Below, one piece after another: positions 38,314 to 47,000 of a stretch of DNA of 64,000 bases (position 1 is its first letter; every line of letters begins with the position of its first letter). Origin of the DNA: an uncultured Pseudomonadales bacterium. Lineage in GTDB: Bacteria; Pseudomonadota; Gammaproteobacteria; Pseudomonadales; Azotimanducaceae. Below the pieces are notes generated by a model. The model was not told the DNA's origin and ran no database searches. It saw only the letters and a program-made list of their open reading frames with translations. The stretch is from contig OY282460.1 in NCBI GenBank assembly GCA_958296295.1, forward strand, positions 62,001 through 126,000, in the 5' to 3' direction. The position numbers and the translations under genes were made by a program.

Positions 38314-39276
38314 CTAGGGCCGCTCGCGGGAGGAAGAAACGGGCACCCGGTACGGCGGGTCCACGATGGCGGTGCCGGCGTTGCTGCCCCGCCAACCGTC
38401 CAGTTGTTCATCAACGTGCTGTTCCACTGCCTCAATGTTGCCCAGAACGTTGAGGAAACAGGGCTCAAGCCCCAGTTCGAGGATGACTCTCACAAACTCC
38501 CCGCCGCTTGAGGCCGTTGTTCTCACGGATTCGTTGGCACGACCTAGGCGCAGCACGATGCCATGTTCGTCGTAGGTCACGGTTACGGAAGTATAGGCGG
38601 CGGCTTCGATCGCGGCTGCCGCCTGGGCCGGAGCGTCCGACAACAGCGGGCGCCAGCGCGAATCCGCCAGCGCGAGCACTGTCTGCGCCGCGCTGCGGTA
38701 TTGATCGGCTTGGGCGCGGATGCGATGCACGATTTCCCGCCGGTAGTCCACGTCCAGCTGATTCACGGCGGCCGAAAGAGCGGTGGCATCGAGCTTCGCC
38801 GCCACGGCAATGTCGAAGATGTCGCGCTCGGGGAGCGCGTTGCCGCGGCCTTCGAGCTTGCCGCACAGGATCTGGGCGTTGTCGTAAACCTCCATCGGCA
38901 CGCCGTCCACCTCCGCCAATGAATGGCCTACCGGGAGCTGCGGTTCCACTTCCACCAAATCCACCTTGCCGTTCGGAAACGTGAATGCGAATCGCCGAAA
39001 ACGCACGTCCACATGGGTGGCGCCCAATCCGGCCATGCGTTCCACCAAACGACCATCCCGGTGCGGATCGTAGCGCCCCAACCCCGTCCCTACCGGCACG
39101 GCAATATCGATGTCCGTGCTGCGACGATGTTGCCAACGCGCCGCCAGCGTTGTTCCGCCGCCGAGGCGCCCCTTCGTGCCGCCTGGGCTCACCGGCCGAA
39201 TCAGCTCGTCCAGCACACCGTGTACGCTCTGGAACAGTGCGTTCGCAGGCGAAGGCAGCGTCAGCTTTTCCACCAT
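38314..39276 (-). CDS. AbiEii/AbiGii-like nucleotidyltransferase (putative toxin)
   Basis: 320 residues. LGGGTTLAARWQHRRSTDID matches the AbiEii-type catalytic motif, with Asp55 and Asp57 as metal ligands. DGVPMEVYDNAQILCGKLEG and ALPERDIFDIAVAAKLD correspond to the downstream domain of AbiEii/DUF1814 proteins. AbiEii-type toxins transfer nucleotides to tRNA or GTP to halt growth. A 20-bp gap separates it from an upstream gene that takes the antitoxin position. Confidence 0.8.
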   Translation of the reverse strand: MVEKLTLPSPANALFQSVHGVLDELIRPVSPGGTKGRLGGGTTLAARWQHRRSTDIDIAVPVGTGLGRYDPHRDGRLVERMAGLGATHVDVRFRRFAFTFPNGKVDLVEVEPQLPVGHSLAEVDGVPMEVYDNAQILCGKLEGRGNALPERDIFDIAVAAKLDATALSAAVNQLDVDYRREIVHRIRAQADQYRSAAQTVLALADSRWRPLLSDAPAQAAAAIEAAAYTSVTVTYDEHGIVLRLGRANESVRTTASSGGEFVRVILELGLEPCFLNVLGNIEAVEQHVDEQLDGWRGSNAGTAIVDPPYRVPVSSSRERP

Positions 39277-39295
39277 CCTCGCTCCGCCTGACGCA

Positions 39296-39796
39296 TCATC
39301 CCCGCCTTGCCGCCCACTCCGCCTTGGCGAACCCGTTCAGCAACTCGTTGAGCGCATGATGCCCCGCGCCGGCGCGATGCAGGGCCGCAACCAGCATCGG
39401 CCACGTATAAGCCTCTTCCAACCAACCGCGAACGATGTCGCCGGATGTTGCCTCGTTCGCCCAAGTGCGGACGATGGCGCGTTGCCGAACGGTCGGACGC
39501 GGCGACCGAACCGCTGCGTGGAACTCCGGGGCATCCGGGGGCGACGGCCAGCCGGCGCTACTCGATGCCAGCCGGGCCCGCACCGTTCGGCTGTTCAGGC
39601 CTGTTTCGTGGGCCGGAATGCCGTCCACCGCCTCCCGCTCTTGAGGGTCGGGACGGGTTTCCGGAAACGCCTCCGGCGGCAGCAATTGGCACGGTTCCGA
39701 CGGTGGGCCGCCTCGGGTGATGTGGATCCCCAGCAACGGGTCAGGCGTCCGTTCTTTTTCCGCATCAACGTGTTGCTTCATCTGGAAAGCCAGCAC
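39296..39796 (-). CDS. Uncharacterised protein in the antitoxin position of the AbiEii pair
   Basis: GTG at 39796 gives 166 residues; ATG at 39781 gives 161. The N-terminal half is Pro/Glu-rich and probably disordered. The C-terminal half (VRQRAIVRTWANEATSGDIV.. AYTWPMLVAALHRAG.. NELLNGFAKAEW) is helical. It shows no AbiEi winged-helix signature that I can see. Adjacency and strand suggest it neutralises or regulates the nucleotidyltransferase (inference). Confidence 0.6.
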   Translation of the reverse strand: MLAFQMKQHVDAEKERTPDPLLGIHITRGGPPSEPCQLLPPEAFPETRPDPQEREAVDGIPAHETGLNSRTVRARLASSSAGWPSPPDAPEFHAAVRSPRPTVRQRAIVRTWANEATSGDIVRGWLEEAYTWPMLVAALHRAGAGHHALNELLNGFAKAEWAARRG

Positions 39797-39934
39797 CTCG
39801 CCTCAGCCAAGCGCAGAATCCCGGCTGCACGCAGCCGCGGATAGTCCTGCCTTGCTGATCAGTCGTTTCGGCGCGAAAGTTCGCCCATGACCTTGTCGCC
39901 ACTGATCAACAGAAAGCGATTCGGCGTTGTCCTG

Positions 39935-40633
39935 CTACTCCGCCGCGTCCGCTGCCGCCGCCTCGGCGCGGGCCTTGCGCTCTTGGGCGACCAAGTGATT
40001 CACCACCCGCAACATGCCGGCGCCGCCGACACCGGGTATCGCTTCGACGGTGTAACGGCCGTTCACCACCAGCGTCGGCGTGGCCATCACGCGATACACG
40101 CGGCCTTGCCCATCGGCTTGGCGCACGCGGCTGCGAATGCCGAAAGAATCGAACACGCGCTGGAACTCCTCATCTGACACTTCCGCTTCGCGCTCGAAGA
40201 GCCGACGGATGTAGGCCGGGCGCGTCATGTCCAAGCCGTGGTCGTGGATGGCGCGGAACAGCTCCATGTGAACGCTTGGCAACACGTCCAACGTGGCGGC
40301 GGTGAAGTAGGCCTGCGCCAAGGTGACGGAAGGCGGACTGCGCATACTCACAAGTGGAATGCGGTGGAAATCCACGTCTTCTTCCTGCGTGGCGACCCAG
40401 CCCTCCAAGTTGCGCTCCAAGTTGTAGCAGTGGATGCAGTTGTAGCTGAACACCTCCACCACCTCGATGCGGCTTGGATCCCTGGTTTCCACCGGCACGG
40501 GCAGCTTCACATAGTGAACGCCCTCCGAGAACGCCGGCGTGGAAGCGCTTTCGGATTCCGCACCGGTGGTGACCACACCAGCCAAGAACATCACGAGCAG
40601 CGCGATGCGGCGATTCGCGATTCGCCAAGTCAT
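39935..40633 (-). CDS. dsbA: DsbA-type periplasmic thiol:disulfide oxidoreductase with CIHC active site
   Basis: 232 residues with a signal peptide (IALLVMFLAGVVTTGAES). The active site is SYNCIHCYNLE: Cys66-Ile-His-Cys69 instead of the usual CPHC. The helical insert and cis-Pro loop VMATPTLVVNG are intact. It introduces disulfides into exported proteins. It lies three bases downstream of cytochrome c4 and near engB, the order known from Pseudomonas. Confidence 0.92.
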   Translation of the reverse strand: MTWRIANRRIALLVMFLAGVVTTGAESESASTPAFSEGVHYVKLPVPVETRDPSRIEVVEVFSYNCIHCYNLERNLEGWVATQEEDVDFHRIPLVSMRSPPSVTLAQAYFTAATLDVLPSVHMELFRAIHDHGLDMTRPAYIRRLFEREAEVSDEEFQRVFDSFGIRSRVRQADGQGRVYRVMATPTLVVNGRYTVEAIPGVGGAGMLRVVNHLVAQERKARAEAAAADAAE

Positions 40634-40636
40634 GAG

Positions 40637-41287
40637 CTAGTGCAGGCCGAGCAAGTAGTTGGCGACCGCTGCCATCTCGCCATCCGTCAGGCGGGCCGCG
40701 TTCTGACGCATCATGCTTTCGTAGGTTTCGCTGTCGGTCTTGCGCTCGCCCTCGCGGTACGCCTTGAGTTGGGCGACAACGTACTCCGGCTGCTGCCCGG
40801 ACAACATGGGGAAGCCCGCCAAGGCGTTGCCGCTACCGTCCGGCGCGTGGCACGCCGTGCAGGCCGACACGCGTTTGGCCAGCAGGCCGCCGCGGTAGAT
40901 GGCCTCGCCGAGTTCCAAGGCGGCCTCCGGATCGGCTTGGCCTACCCGTGCCGGTTGGCTCTCGTAGAACGCGGCAAGGTCGGCGATATCCGCATCCGAG
41001 TGGGCGTCCAACAGGCCGGCCATGAGGGGCGCGGCTCTATCGCCATCGCGCATCAGCCGCATCTGCCGGGCCAGATAACGGGCGTTTTGCCCGGCGATGC
41101 TGGGATAGCTCGGCACCACCGAGTTGCCGTCCGCCCCGTGGCAAGCCGCGCAAGGCTCGGCCAGCGCGCGGCCGGCCTCGATATCCGGCGGCGTGTCGGC
41201 TTCGTCTTGCACCGTTGCGGCGTCTTGGGCATGAGCACCGGCACCCAAAGCCGCCGCCAGAGCCGCCATGAAGAATCGCGTTCGCAC
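40637..41287 (-). CDS. Dihaem cytochrome c4
   Basis: 216 residues, signal peptide MAALAAALGAGAHAQ. Two haem c sites: CAACH (46-50) and CTACH (143-147), each in a similar about 95-residue domain with YPSIAGQNARYLARQM and FPMLSGQQPEYVVAQL. Axial Met candidates are in APLMAGL and YESMMRQ. A periplasmic electron carrier to terminal oxidases. Confidence 0.94.
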   Translation of the reverse strand: MRTRFFMAALAAALGAGAHAQDAATVQDEADTPPDIEAGRALAEPCAACHGADGNSVVPSYPSIAGQNARYLARQMRLMRDGDRAAPLMAGLLDAHSDADIADLAAFYESQPARVGQADPEAALELGEAIYRGGLLAKRVSACTACHAPDGSGNALAGFPMLSGQQPEYVVAQLKAYREGERKTDSETYESMMRQNAARLTDGEMAAVANYLLGLH

Positions 41288-41349
41288 CGTTGGGCGTTAT
41301 TTCCAGCTAATATCCGGCGGTTGCCGAATGCGCCGGAAAGTATAGCACC

Positions 41350-42000
41350 ATGCCTGCGGCAAACGCCGAGCCGAAGCCGCTCGCCGCGTCCTTTCTCCTC
41401 AGCGCGGACCGGCTATCGCGGTGCCCGCCGGACGACGCGCCGGAAGTCGCCTTCGTCGGCCGTTCCAACGCCGGCAAATCCAGCGCCTTGAACCGTTTGG
41501 CCGGCCAGCGGCGACTGGCGCGCGTGAGCAAGACGCCCGGCCGCACCCAGCTAATGAACTTCTTCGCCGTGGCAAGCGGCGGGCGGTTGGTGGATCTGCC
41601 GGGGTACGGCTACGCCCGCGCACCGAAGACGCGCCGCGAGGCTTGGGGGCAAGCAATCGACGACTACCTGCACGAGCGCCTCAACTTGGTTGGCGTGGTT
41701 CTGGTGATGGACATTCGCCATCCCCTGCGCGATGCCGACCGGCACATGATCGGTTGGGGCACAGGGCGCGGCAAGCCGATTCTGACGCTGCTGAGCAAGG
41801 CGGACAAGCTGAAGCGCGGCGCCCGGATAGCCGCGGCGCGTGCCGTGGAGAAGGCGTTGGGGGAAGGCGTCAGCAACGGACAACTCTTGGGACGGGTTGT
41901 GCCGTTCTCCGCGCCCACCGGCCTCGGCGCTGGAGACGCTTTGGGGATACTGGGGAAGTGGCTCGACGCCGCCGGCGTTCGGGGGGAAGGTGGGAGGTAG
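41350..42000 (+). CDS. engB: Ribosome biogenesis GTPase EngB/YsxC
   Basis: 216 residues. G1 VAFVGRSNAGKSS, switch RVSKTPGRTQLMNFF, G3 VDLPGYGYA, G4 LLSKADKL, and G5-like PFSAPTG. It acts in 50S subunit assembly. The last 14 codons (KWLDAAGVRGEGGR) lie within a 53-bp repeat found again at 43897-43949, so the native C-terminus may have been replaced or duplicated when the adjacent island arrived. Confidence 0.95.
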   Translation: MPAANAEPKPLAASFLLSADRLSRCPPDDAPEVAFVGRSNAGKSSALNRLAGQRRLARVSKTPGRTQLMNFFAVASGGRLVDLPGYGYARAPKTRREAWGQAIDDYLHERLNLVGVVLVMDIRHPLRDADRHMIGWGTGRGKPILTLLSKADKLKRGARIAAARAVEKALGEGVSNGQLLGRVVPFSAPTGLGAGDALGILGKWLDAAGVRGEGGR

Positions 42001-42011
42001 CCTGCCGCCGC
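41959..42011 (+). repeat. 53-bp direct repeat, copy 1 (engB 3' end)
   Basis: Matches 43897-43949 at 46 of 53 positions with no gaps. It includes the engB stop codon and the following CTGCCGCCGC. Copy 2 encodes WLDAEGVRADGGR-stop in the same phase. Confidence 0.85.
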
Positions 42012-42065
42012 GTGATGGCGCTGCGAAGAGCCACGGCATCGGATGTGCCACACCGGAGACCGCTA

Positions 42066-42098
42066 GCCTTCGTGGAGCTTCAAGACGTGTACGATATG
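42066..42098 (+). pseudogene. 33-bp relic of a restriction helicase 3' end
   Basis: Identical at 32 of 33 positions to 46975-47007, the codons AFVELRDVYDM near the C-terminus of the type III-like helicase/nuclease. Flanking bases do not match. It suggests that a related res gene once ended here and was deleted. Confidence 0.65.
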
Positions 42099-42145
42099 GG
42101 CGCGTTGCGAACGCGGCCGTGGCGAGACGATATGCTGGGCGAGGA

Positions 42146-42370
42146 CATGAGATTCACTACCCCGAGACCAACGGCCTTGCTTCCACCCCGCCGAACCGGT
42201 GTCGGTTGTGCCAAGTCGCCGACGGACTCAACGTTGATGTGGATCGGAACGGCCACGTTGTCGGCTTCGGCATCAACCGGGCGACCAAGCGCTCCGACCC
42301 CTCCATGCTGGAAGTCGAATCGTTCCTCGCACATGACGCGCCAGCCCGGCTGACGACGGGCGGCAGTTGA
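42146..42370 (+). pseudogene. DUF2283-like antitoxin remnant
   Basis: The frame reads HEIHYPETNGLAS, then CQVADGLNVDVDRNGHVVGF and NRATKRSDPSMLEVES. This matches the DUF2283 pattern (Tyr-Pro-Glu-x-Asp-x-Leu; VADGLNVD.D..G.VVG.EI..AS). The natural ATG at 42147 is one base out of frame and the middle strand is scrambled, so the gene looks decayed or frameshifted. DUF2283 proteins commonly pair with DUF4258 toxins. Confidence 0.55.
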
Positions 42371-42374
42371 TCAC

Positions 42375-42839
42375 ATGGCGCAAAGTGGACGGACCTATCC
42401 ACCCATCTTCCCGCCTGGACTCCACGAGATGACCCTTGATGCGCTAGATGAGAAATTCGTGGGCCCAGGATTCGATACGCCGCTACGACAAAGGCTGACC
42501 ACCCAGCTTCGCCTCTTTGTCGCCGAGCTCGCCAAGCTCGGTGTTCACGGAGACATCTGGATCGATGGTTCCTATGCGACTAGGAAACCCTACCCGCGCG
42601 ACGTGGACATCGCGCTCTCCATGTCGCCGATGGCGCTGCACGCCGTTCCACGCGAACATCAGGAGCAGCTAGGCTATTACGGGTCGGAAGCTGGTCGTCC
42701 ATACGTTCGGAGAAGATGGCAGGTGGACTTCTACATCTTCGACACAACGAATTCCGAACGTCGCGAATATTACCAAGGGTTGTTCTCCAACAACCCAGAT
42801 CAATCGAGCCGCAAAGGCATTCCATTCATCCGGCTATGA
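42375..42839 (+). CDS. Minimal nucleotidyltransferase, first gene of a two-gene module
   Basis: 154 residues. N-terminal FPPGLHEMTLDALDEKFVGP, then the polymerase-beta type motif DIWIDGSYATRKPYPRDVDI: Gly65-Ser66 and Asp76/Asp78, with a third acidic candidate in VDFYIFDTTNSE. It resembles DUF6932-type proteins. AT content is higher than in the core genes, consistent with transfer. The TGA overlaps the ATG of the next gene, so the pair is coupled. Such stand-alone transferases are known as toxins (MenT, AbiEii) or, less likely here, second-messenger synthases. Confidence 0.75.
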   Translation: MAQSGRTYPPIFPPGLHEMTLDALDEKFVGPGFDTPLRQRLTTQLRLFVAELAKLGVHGDIWIDGSYATRKPYPRDVDIALSMSPMALHAVPREHQEQLGYYGSEAGRPYVRRRWQVDFYIFDTTNSERREYYQGLFSNNPDQSSRKGIPFIRL

Positions 42840-43789
42840 ACTTCCCAACCGAAATCGCAGATATCGAAGCCGAACTGCATCGCGTGCTTGGCATGTACGA
42901 GGAAGACGAAAGAGCGTTGTCTGAGTCCGCTACGCCAGAAGTCGCACGCATCTTCTTTGGTAGTACAAAGAAGCTGCGCCACGAGTTGGAGACGCGACTG
43001 CGGTGTGCGAAGGCCGAGCGGGGCCATGAGTTGATTGGTCTGAGCCTGCAGGGTACTCAACTAGCCCAAGGCTGCATGCCGCTGCGTCTGCTCGCCAAGC
43101 TAGCCGAGTACTTCAATGCCGCACTCGAGCAATCCGCCTGGCGCGTCTGGGATAAGGAAGGCGATGTGGCCAGAATCGACGCTGAGTTCGTCCGACAATT
43201 GGATCTCCAGCTTGCCGACATCAGCGTGGGTAGCACGCGGCTATCCATTGTCGGGAATACTGCTCCCGATCTCACCGGGGTTTCCGCGTTGGAGACAGCA
43301 TTGCGGGAAGTTTTCGACGTCCTTGAGGCGGACGTCGACGCGATGTCGGATCGCGTACACGCCATCGGCTTTCGCGCCGGCAAGTCACTGTGCGACTTCC
43401 TCAGACTCTTGGAACGTGAGCATGTCGCCGTCGACCTCGACTGGACAGCACCGGATCAAGCATATCAATGGCATGGCCACGGCCGCGAAATCACGAGAGT
43501 GCGAGCGTTGCTCGACGACATCGGCGAGCCGGAGACGACGACCGAGTCGGTCCGTGCGCGAATAAACATGCTGTCCATCCGCAACCGTATGGAAGTAGCG
43601 CGCCTTGACACAGGCGAGAAGCTTCGTTTGAGCTACCACAAGTCGCTGGCCGACGCGGTGCAAGAACTGCGTTTGGCTGACGAGTGCATCCTCGGCGTAG
43701 AGAAGACTACGTACCCTTTCGTCGCCAGCAGGCGGAAACGCAACGCCTACCGGCTCATGGAGTTGCAGTCAACGGCCGGATCCCGGTGA
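42836..43789 (+). CDS. Uncharacterised partner of the nucleotidyltransferase
   Basis: 317 residues from the ATG overlapping the upstream stop. It is all-helical and acidic at the start (MNFPTEIADIEAELHRVLGM). It contains GLSLQGTQLAQGCMPLRLLA, LQLADISVGSTRLSIVGNTA, DFLRLLEREHVAVDLDW and a C-terminal FVASRRKRNAYRLMELQ. No transmembrane segment or known catalytic motif. LADISVGSTRLSIVGNTAPD looks like a beta-strand segment seen in antiphage HEPN/DUF-type proteins, but I assign no family. Confidence 0.7.
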   Translation: MNFPTEIADIEAELHRVLGMYEEDERALSESATPEVARIFFGSTKKLRHELETRLRCAKAERGHELIGLSLQGTQLAQGCMPLRLLAKLAEYFNAALEQSAWRVWDKEGDVARIDAEFVRQLDLQLADISVGSTRLSIVGNTAPDLTGVSALETALREVFDVLEADVDAMSDRVHAIGFRAGKSLCDFLRLLEREHVAVDLDWTAPDQAYQWHGHGREITRVRALLDDIGEPETTTESVRARINMLSIRNRMEVARLDTGEKLRLSYHKSLADAVQELRLADECILGVEKTTYPFVASRRKRNAYRLMELQSTAGSR

Positions 43790-43896
43790 CCGCTTGGTCA
43801 CGGATCTGGCAGTACGCAAATGGAGAGCCGAGTCGACGTCCGAGCCCGGTCACGACGGACGCGAGCCGCTTCCCTGAGGCAGACCGAGCTGGACGA

Positions 43897-43949
43897 TGGC
43901 TGGACGCCGAAGGCGTTCGGGCGGACGGCGGGAGGTAGTCTGCCGCCGC
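43897..43949 (+). repeat. 53-bp direct repeat, copy 2
   Basis: Copy of 41959-42011 (46/53 identical), 1938 bp downstream, between the nucleotidyltransferase module and the restriction gene. Together the copies frame the module. Confidence 0.85.
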
Positions 43950-44031
43950 ATCTGGTGGCCGAGGCGCAGGTGCCATGGCAGGGGCCGCCGCGCCAGTTAG
44001 AATCGCCGCATCCCCAGCTTGGCCCCACGGC

Positions 44032-47000
44032 ATGGCCGATTTCTTCGAACAACCCATCCTGAACTCGCCCTACGAGCGCCCGGACCGCCATTGGGAACTG
44101 GACGAGAATCGCCAGCCGACCAACCGGCGCATCGAGAGCCGCCGCCCCGCCTCCTTCATCACGCCCATCCCGAAGCCGCGTAAACGACGGCGCCAACAGG
44201 ATGAGATAGTGTTCGACCGCGCCGCCGCGACGGTCGGCAGCGACAGCCAAAGCTACGACCTCACGCCCCTCATCAACAACCTGCGCCAGCAGTTGCAGCG
44301 TTGGCGGCAGCTACCTGCGGGTCAGTGGCGGGTGACGCCGCAAACCGCGCGGTTGCTGGAACACTGGCGCCACCATCCGTTCAACCGCATCCGACCGTTC
44401 TTCTGTCAAGTGGAAGCGGCGGAAACGGTGATTTGGCTTACCGAGGTGGCGCCAAGCGTCGGCCGGGAAGCCCGCAACGTCCTCAAGCATCTGCAAGACG
44501 TCAACGACGGCGCCAATCCCGGTCTCTCGCGGCTGGCCTTGAAGCTGGCCACCGGCGCCGGCAAGACCACGGTGATGGCCATGCTGATCGCCTGGCAGAC
44601 CGTCAACGCCGTGCGCCACCCCGGCAGCAACCGCTTCACGCGCGGCTTTCTGGTGGTGACGCCGGGCATCACCATCCGCGAACGGCTGCGGGTGCTGAAA
44701 CCCAACGATCCAGACAGCTACTACCAAGAGCGCGAACTGGTGCCCCAGGACATGCTGCCGGACCTGGGCCGCGCCAACATCGTCATCACCAACTACCACG
44801 CCTTCATGCGCCGCGAACGGATGCCGCTGGCCAAAGGCAGCCGCACGTTGCTGCAGGGCCACGGCCCGCCTCTGCAAACTCTGGAGACCGAAGGCCAGAT
44901 GCTGCGCCGGGTAATGCCCGAACTGATGGGCATGAAGCGCATCCTGGCGTTCAACGACGAAGGTCATCACTGCTACCGCGAGCGCCCCGACGAAGCAGGC
45001 GAAGAGGGCGACCTGCGCGGCGAGGAACGCGACGAAGCCAAGCGCAATCAGGAGGCGGCACGGGTGTGGATTTCCGGCTTGGAAGCCGTTAATGCCAAGC
45101 TGGGCCTAAGCCGCGTGATCGACCTCTCCGCCACGCCGTTCTTCCTGCGCGGCTCCGGCTACGCCGAAGGCACGTTGTTCCCGTGGACGATGTGCGACTT
45201 CTCGCTGATGGACGCCATCGAGTGCGGCATCGTCAAGCTGCCCCGCGTGCCAGTGGCGGACAACGTCGCCAGCGCGGAAACGCCCGTCTATCGCACCCTG
45301 TGGGATCACATCGGCCAAGACATGCCCAGAAAGGGCCGTCGCGCCAACGCCGGCGTTCTGGACCCGCTGGCTCTGCCGGTGCCCCTGCAGAGCGCCCTTG
45401 AAGCGTTGTACGGCCACTACGAACGGGTTTTCGCCGAGTGGCGGGCGGCAAAGATCGACGTGCCGCCGTGTTTCATCGTGGTCTGCAACAACACCGCCAC
45501 ATCCAAGCTCGTCTACGACTACATCGCCGGCTTCCACCGCCAACGGCAGGACGGTTCCGAAGAACTGGTACATGGCCGTTTGGAACTGTTCCGCAACTTC
45601 GACGAAGCTGGCAATGCTCATCCGCGCCCGCGCACACTCTTGATCGATAGCGAACAATTGGAATCCGGTGCCGCGCTTGATGCGAAGTTCCGCGCTTTCG
45701 CCAAGGACGAGATCGAGCGTTTTCGCCGCGAGATGGTGGAGCGCACAGGCCTTGGCCGCCGTGCCGAGGACTTCACGGACGAAGAGCTGCTGCGCGAGGC
45801 CATGAACACCGTTGGCAAGGCTGGTCGGCTCGGCGGCGAGACGCGCTGCGTGGTGTCCGTCTCCATGCTCACCGAAGGCTGGGACGCCAACACCGTCACC
45901 CACGTGCTGGGCGTGCGCGCTTTCGGCACCCAGCTCTTGTGCGAGCAAGTGGTGGGACGGGCGCTGCGCCGCCAATCCTACGAGTTGAACGAGGCCGGCC
46001 ACTTCAACGTGGAATACGCGGACGTGCTGGGCATTCCCTTCGACTTCACCGCCAAACCCGCGATAGTCAAGCCGCGGCCGCCGACCAACACCGTGCAAGT
46101 GCAGGCCATCAGCCCAGACCGAGACGCCTGCGCGATCCGTTTCCCCAGAGTGGCCGGCTATCGCGTGGAACTGCCGGAAGAACGGCTTACGGCCACGTTC
46201 GATGAAGATTCCACGATGGTGCTAACGCCCGAACTCGTTGGGCCGGCGGAAACGGTGAACGAAGGCATCGTTGGCGAAAGCGTGGTGCTCACCTTGGCGC
46301 ATACCGCCTCCACGCGACTAGCCACGGTGGCCTACCATCTCGCCAAGCATCTGGTGGAAACCAAGTGGCAGGACGCCGACGGCACGCCGAAGCTGCATCT
46401 GTTCGGGCAACTGAAGGGCATCGCGCTGCAGTGGCTGGACAACCATCTGAAGTGCAAAGGCGGCACCTACCCGGCGCAACTTCTCTACAAGCAGTTGGGC
46501 GACCAAGCCTGCGAGCGCATCACATACGGCATCGTCCACCAGAACATCGGCAGCCGGCCAGCGACGGTGGTGCTGGACCCCTACAACGCCGCGGGTTCCA
46601 CCGCGCAAGTCCACTTCGCCACCTCCAAGGAGACGTACCGCACGGACCCGCGCCGCTGCCATGTGAACCACGTGGTGTGCGACAGCGGTTGGGAAGCCGA
46701 GTTCGCCCGCGCCATCGAGGCGCATCCCAAGGTGCGGGCCTACGTGAAGAACCAAGGGCTGGGCCTCACCGTGCCCTATCGTTTGGGCGGCGAAGCCCGC
46801 ACCTACCTGCCGGACTTCATCGTGCTGGCGGAAGACGGCCACGGCGAAGACGACCTGCTGCATCTGGTGGTGGAAGTGAAGGGCCGCCGCCTAGAGGACG
46901 CCAAGGTGAAGACAACCACCATGCGCAAGCACTGGATCCCCGGCGTCAACCGCTTGGGCGAGTACGGCCGCTGGGCCTTCGTGGAGCTTCGAGACGTGTA

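Noticed and set aside
42375..43789. CBASS-type cyclic nucleotide signalling
   Set aside because: The transferase is too short for a CD-NTase and the partner has no recognisable effector (no transmembrane, nuclease or phospholipase motif), so a toxin-type role is more plausible.
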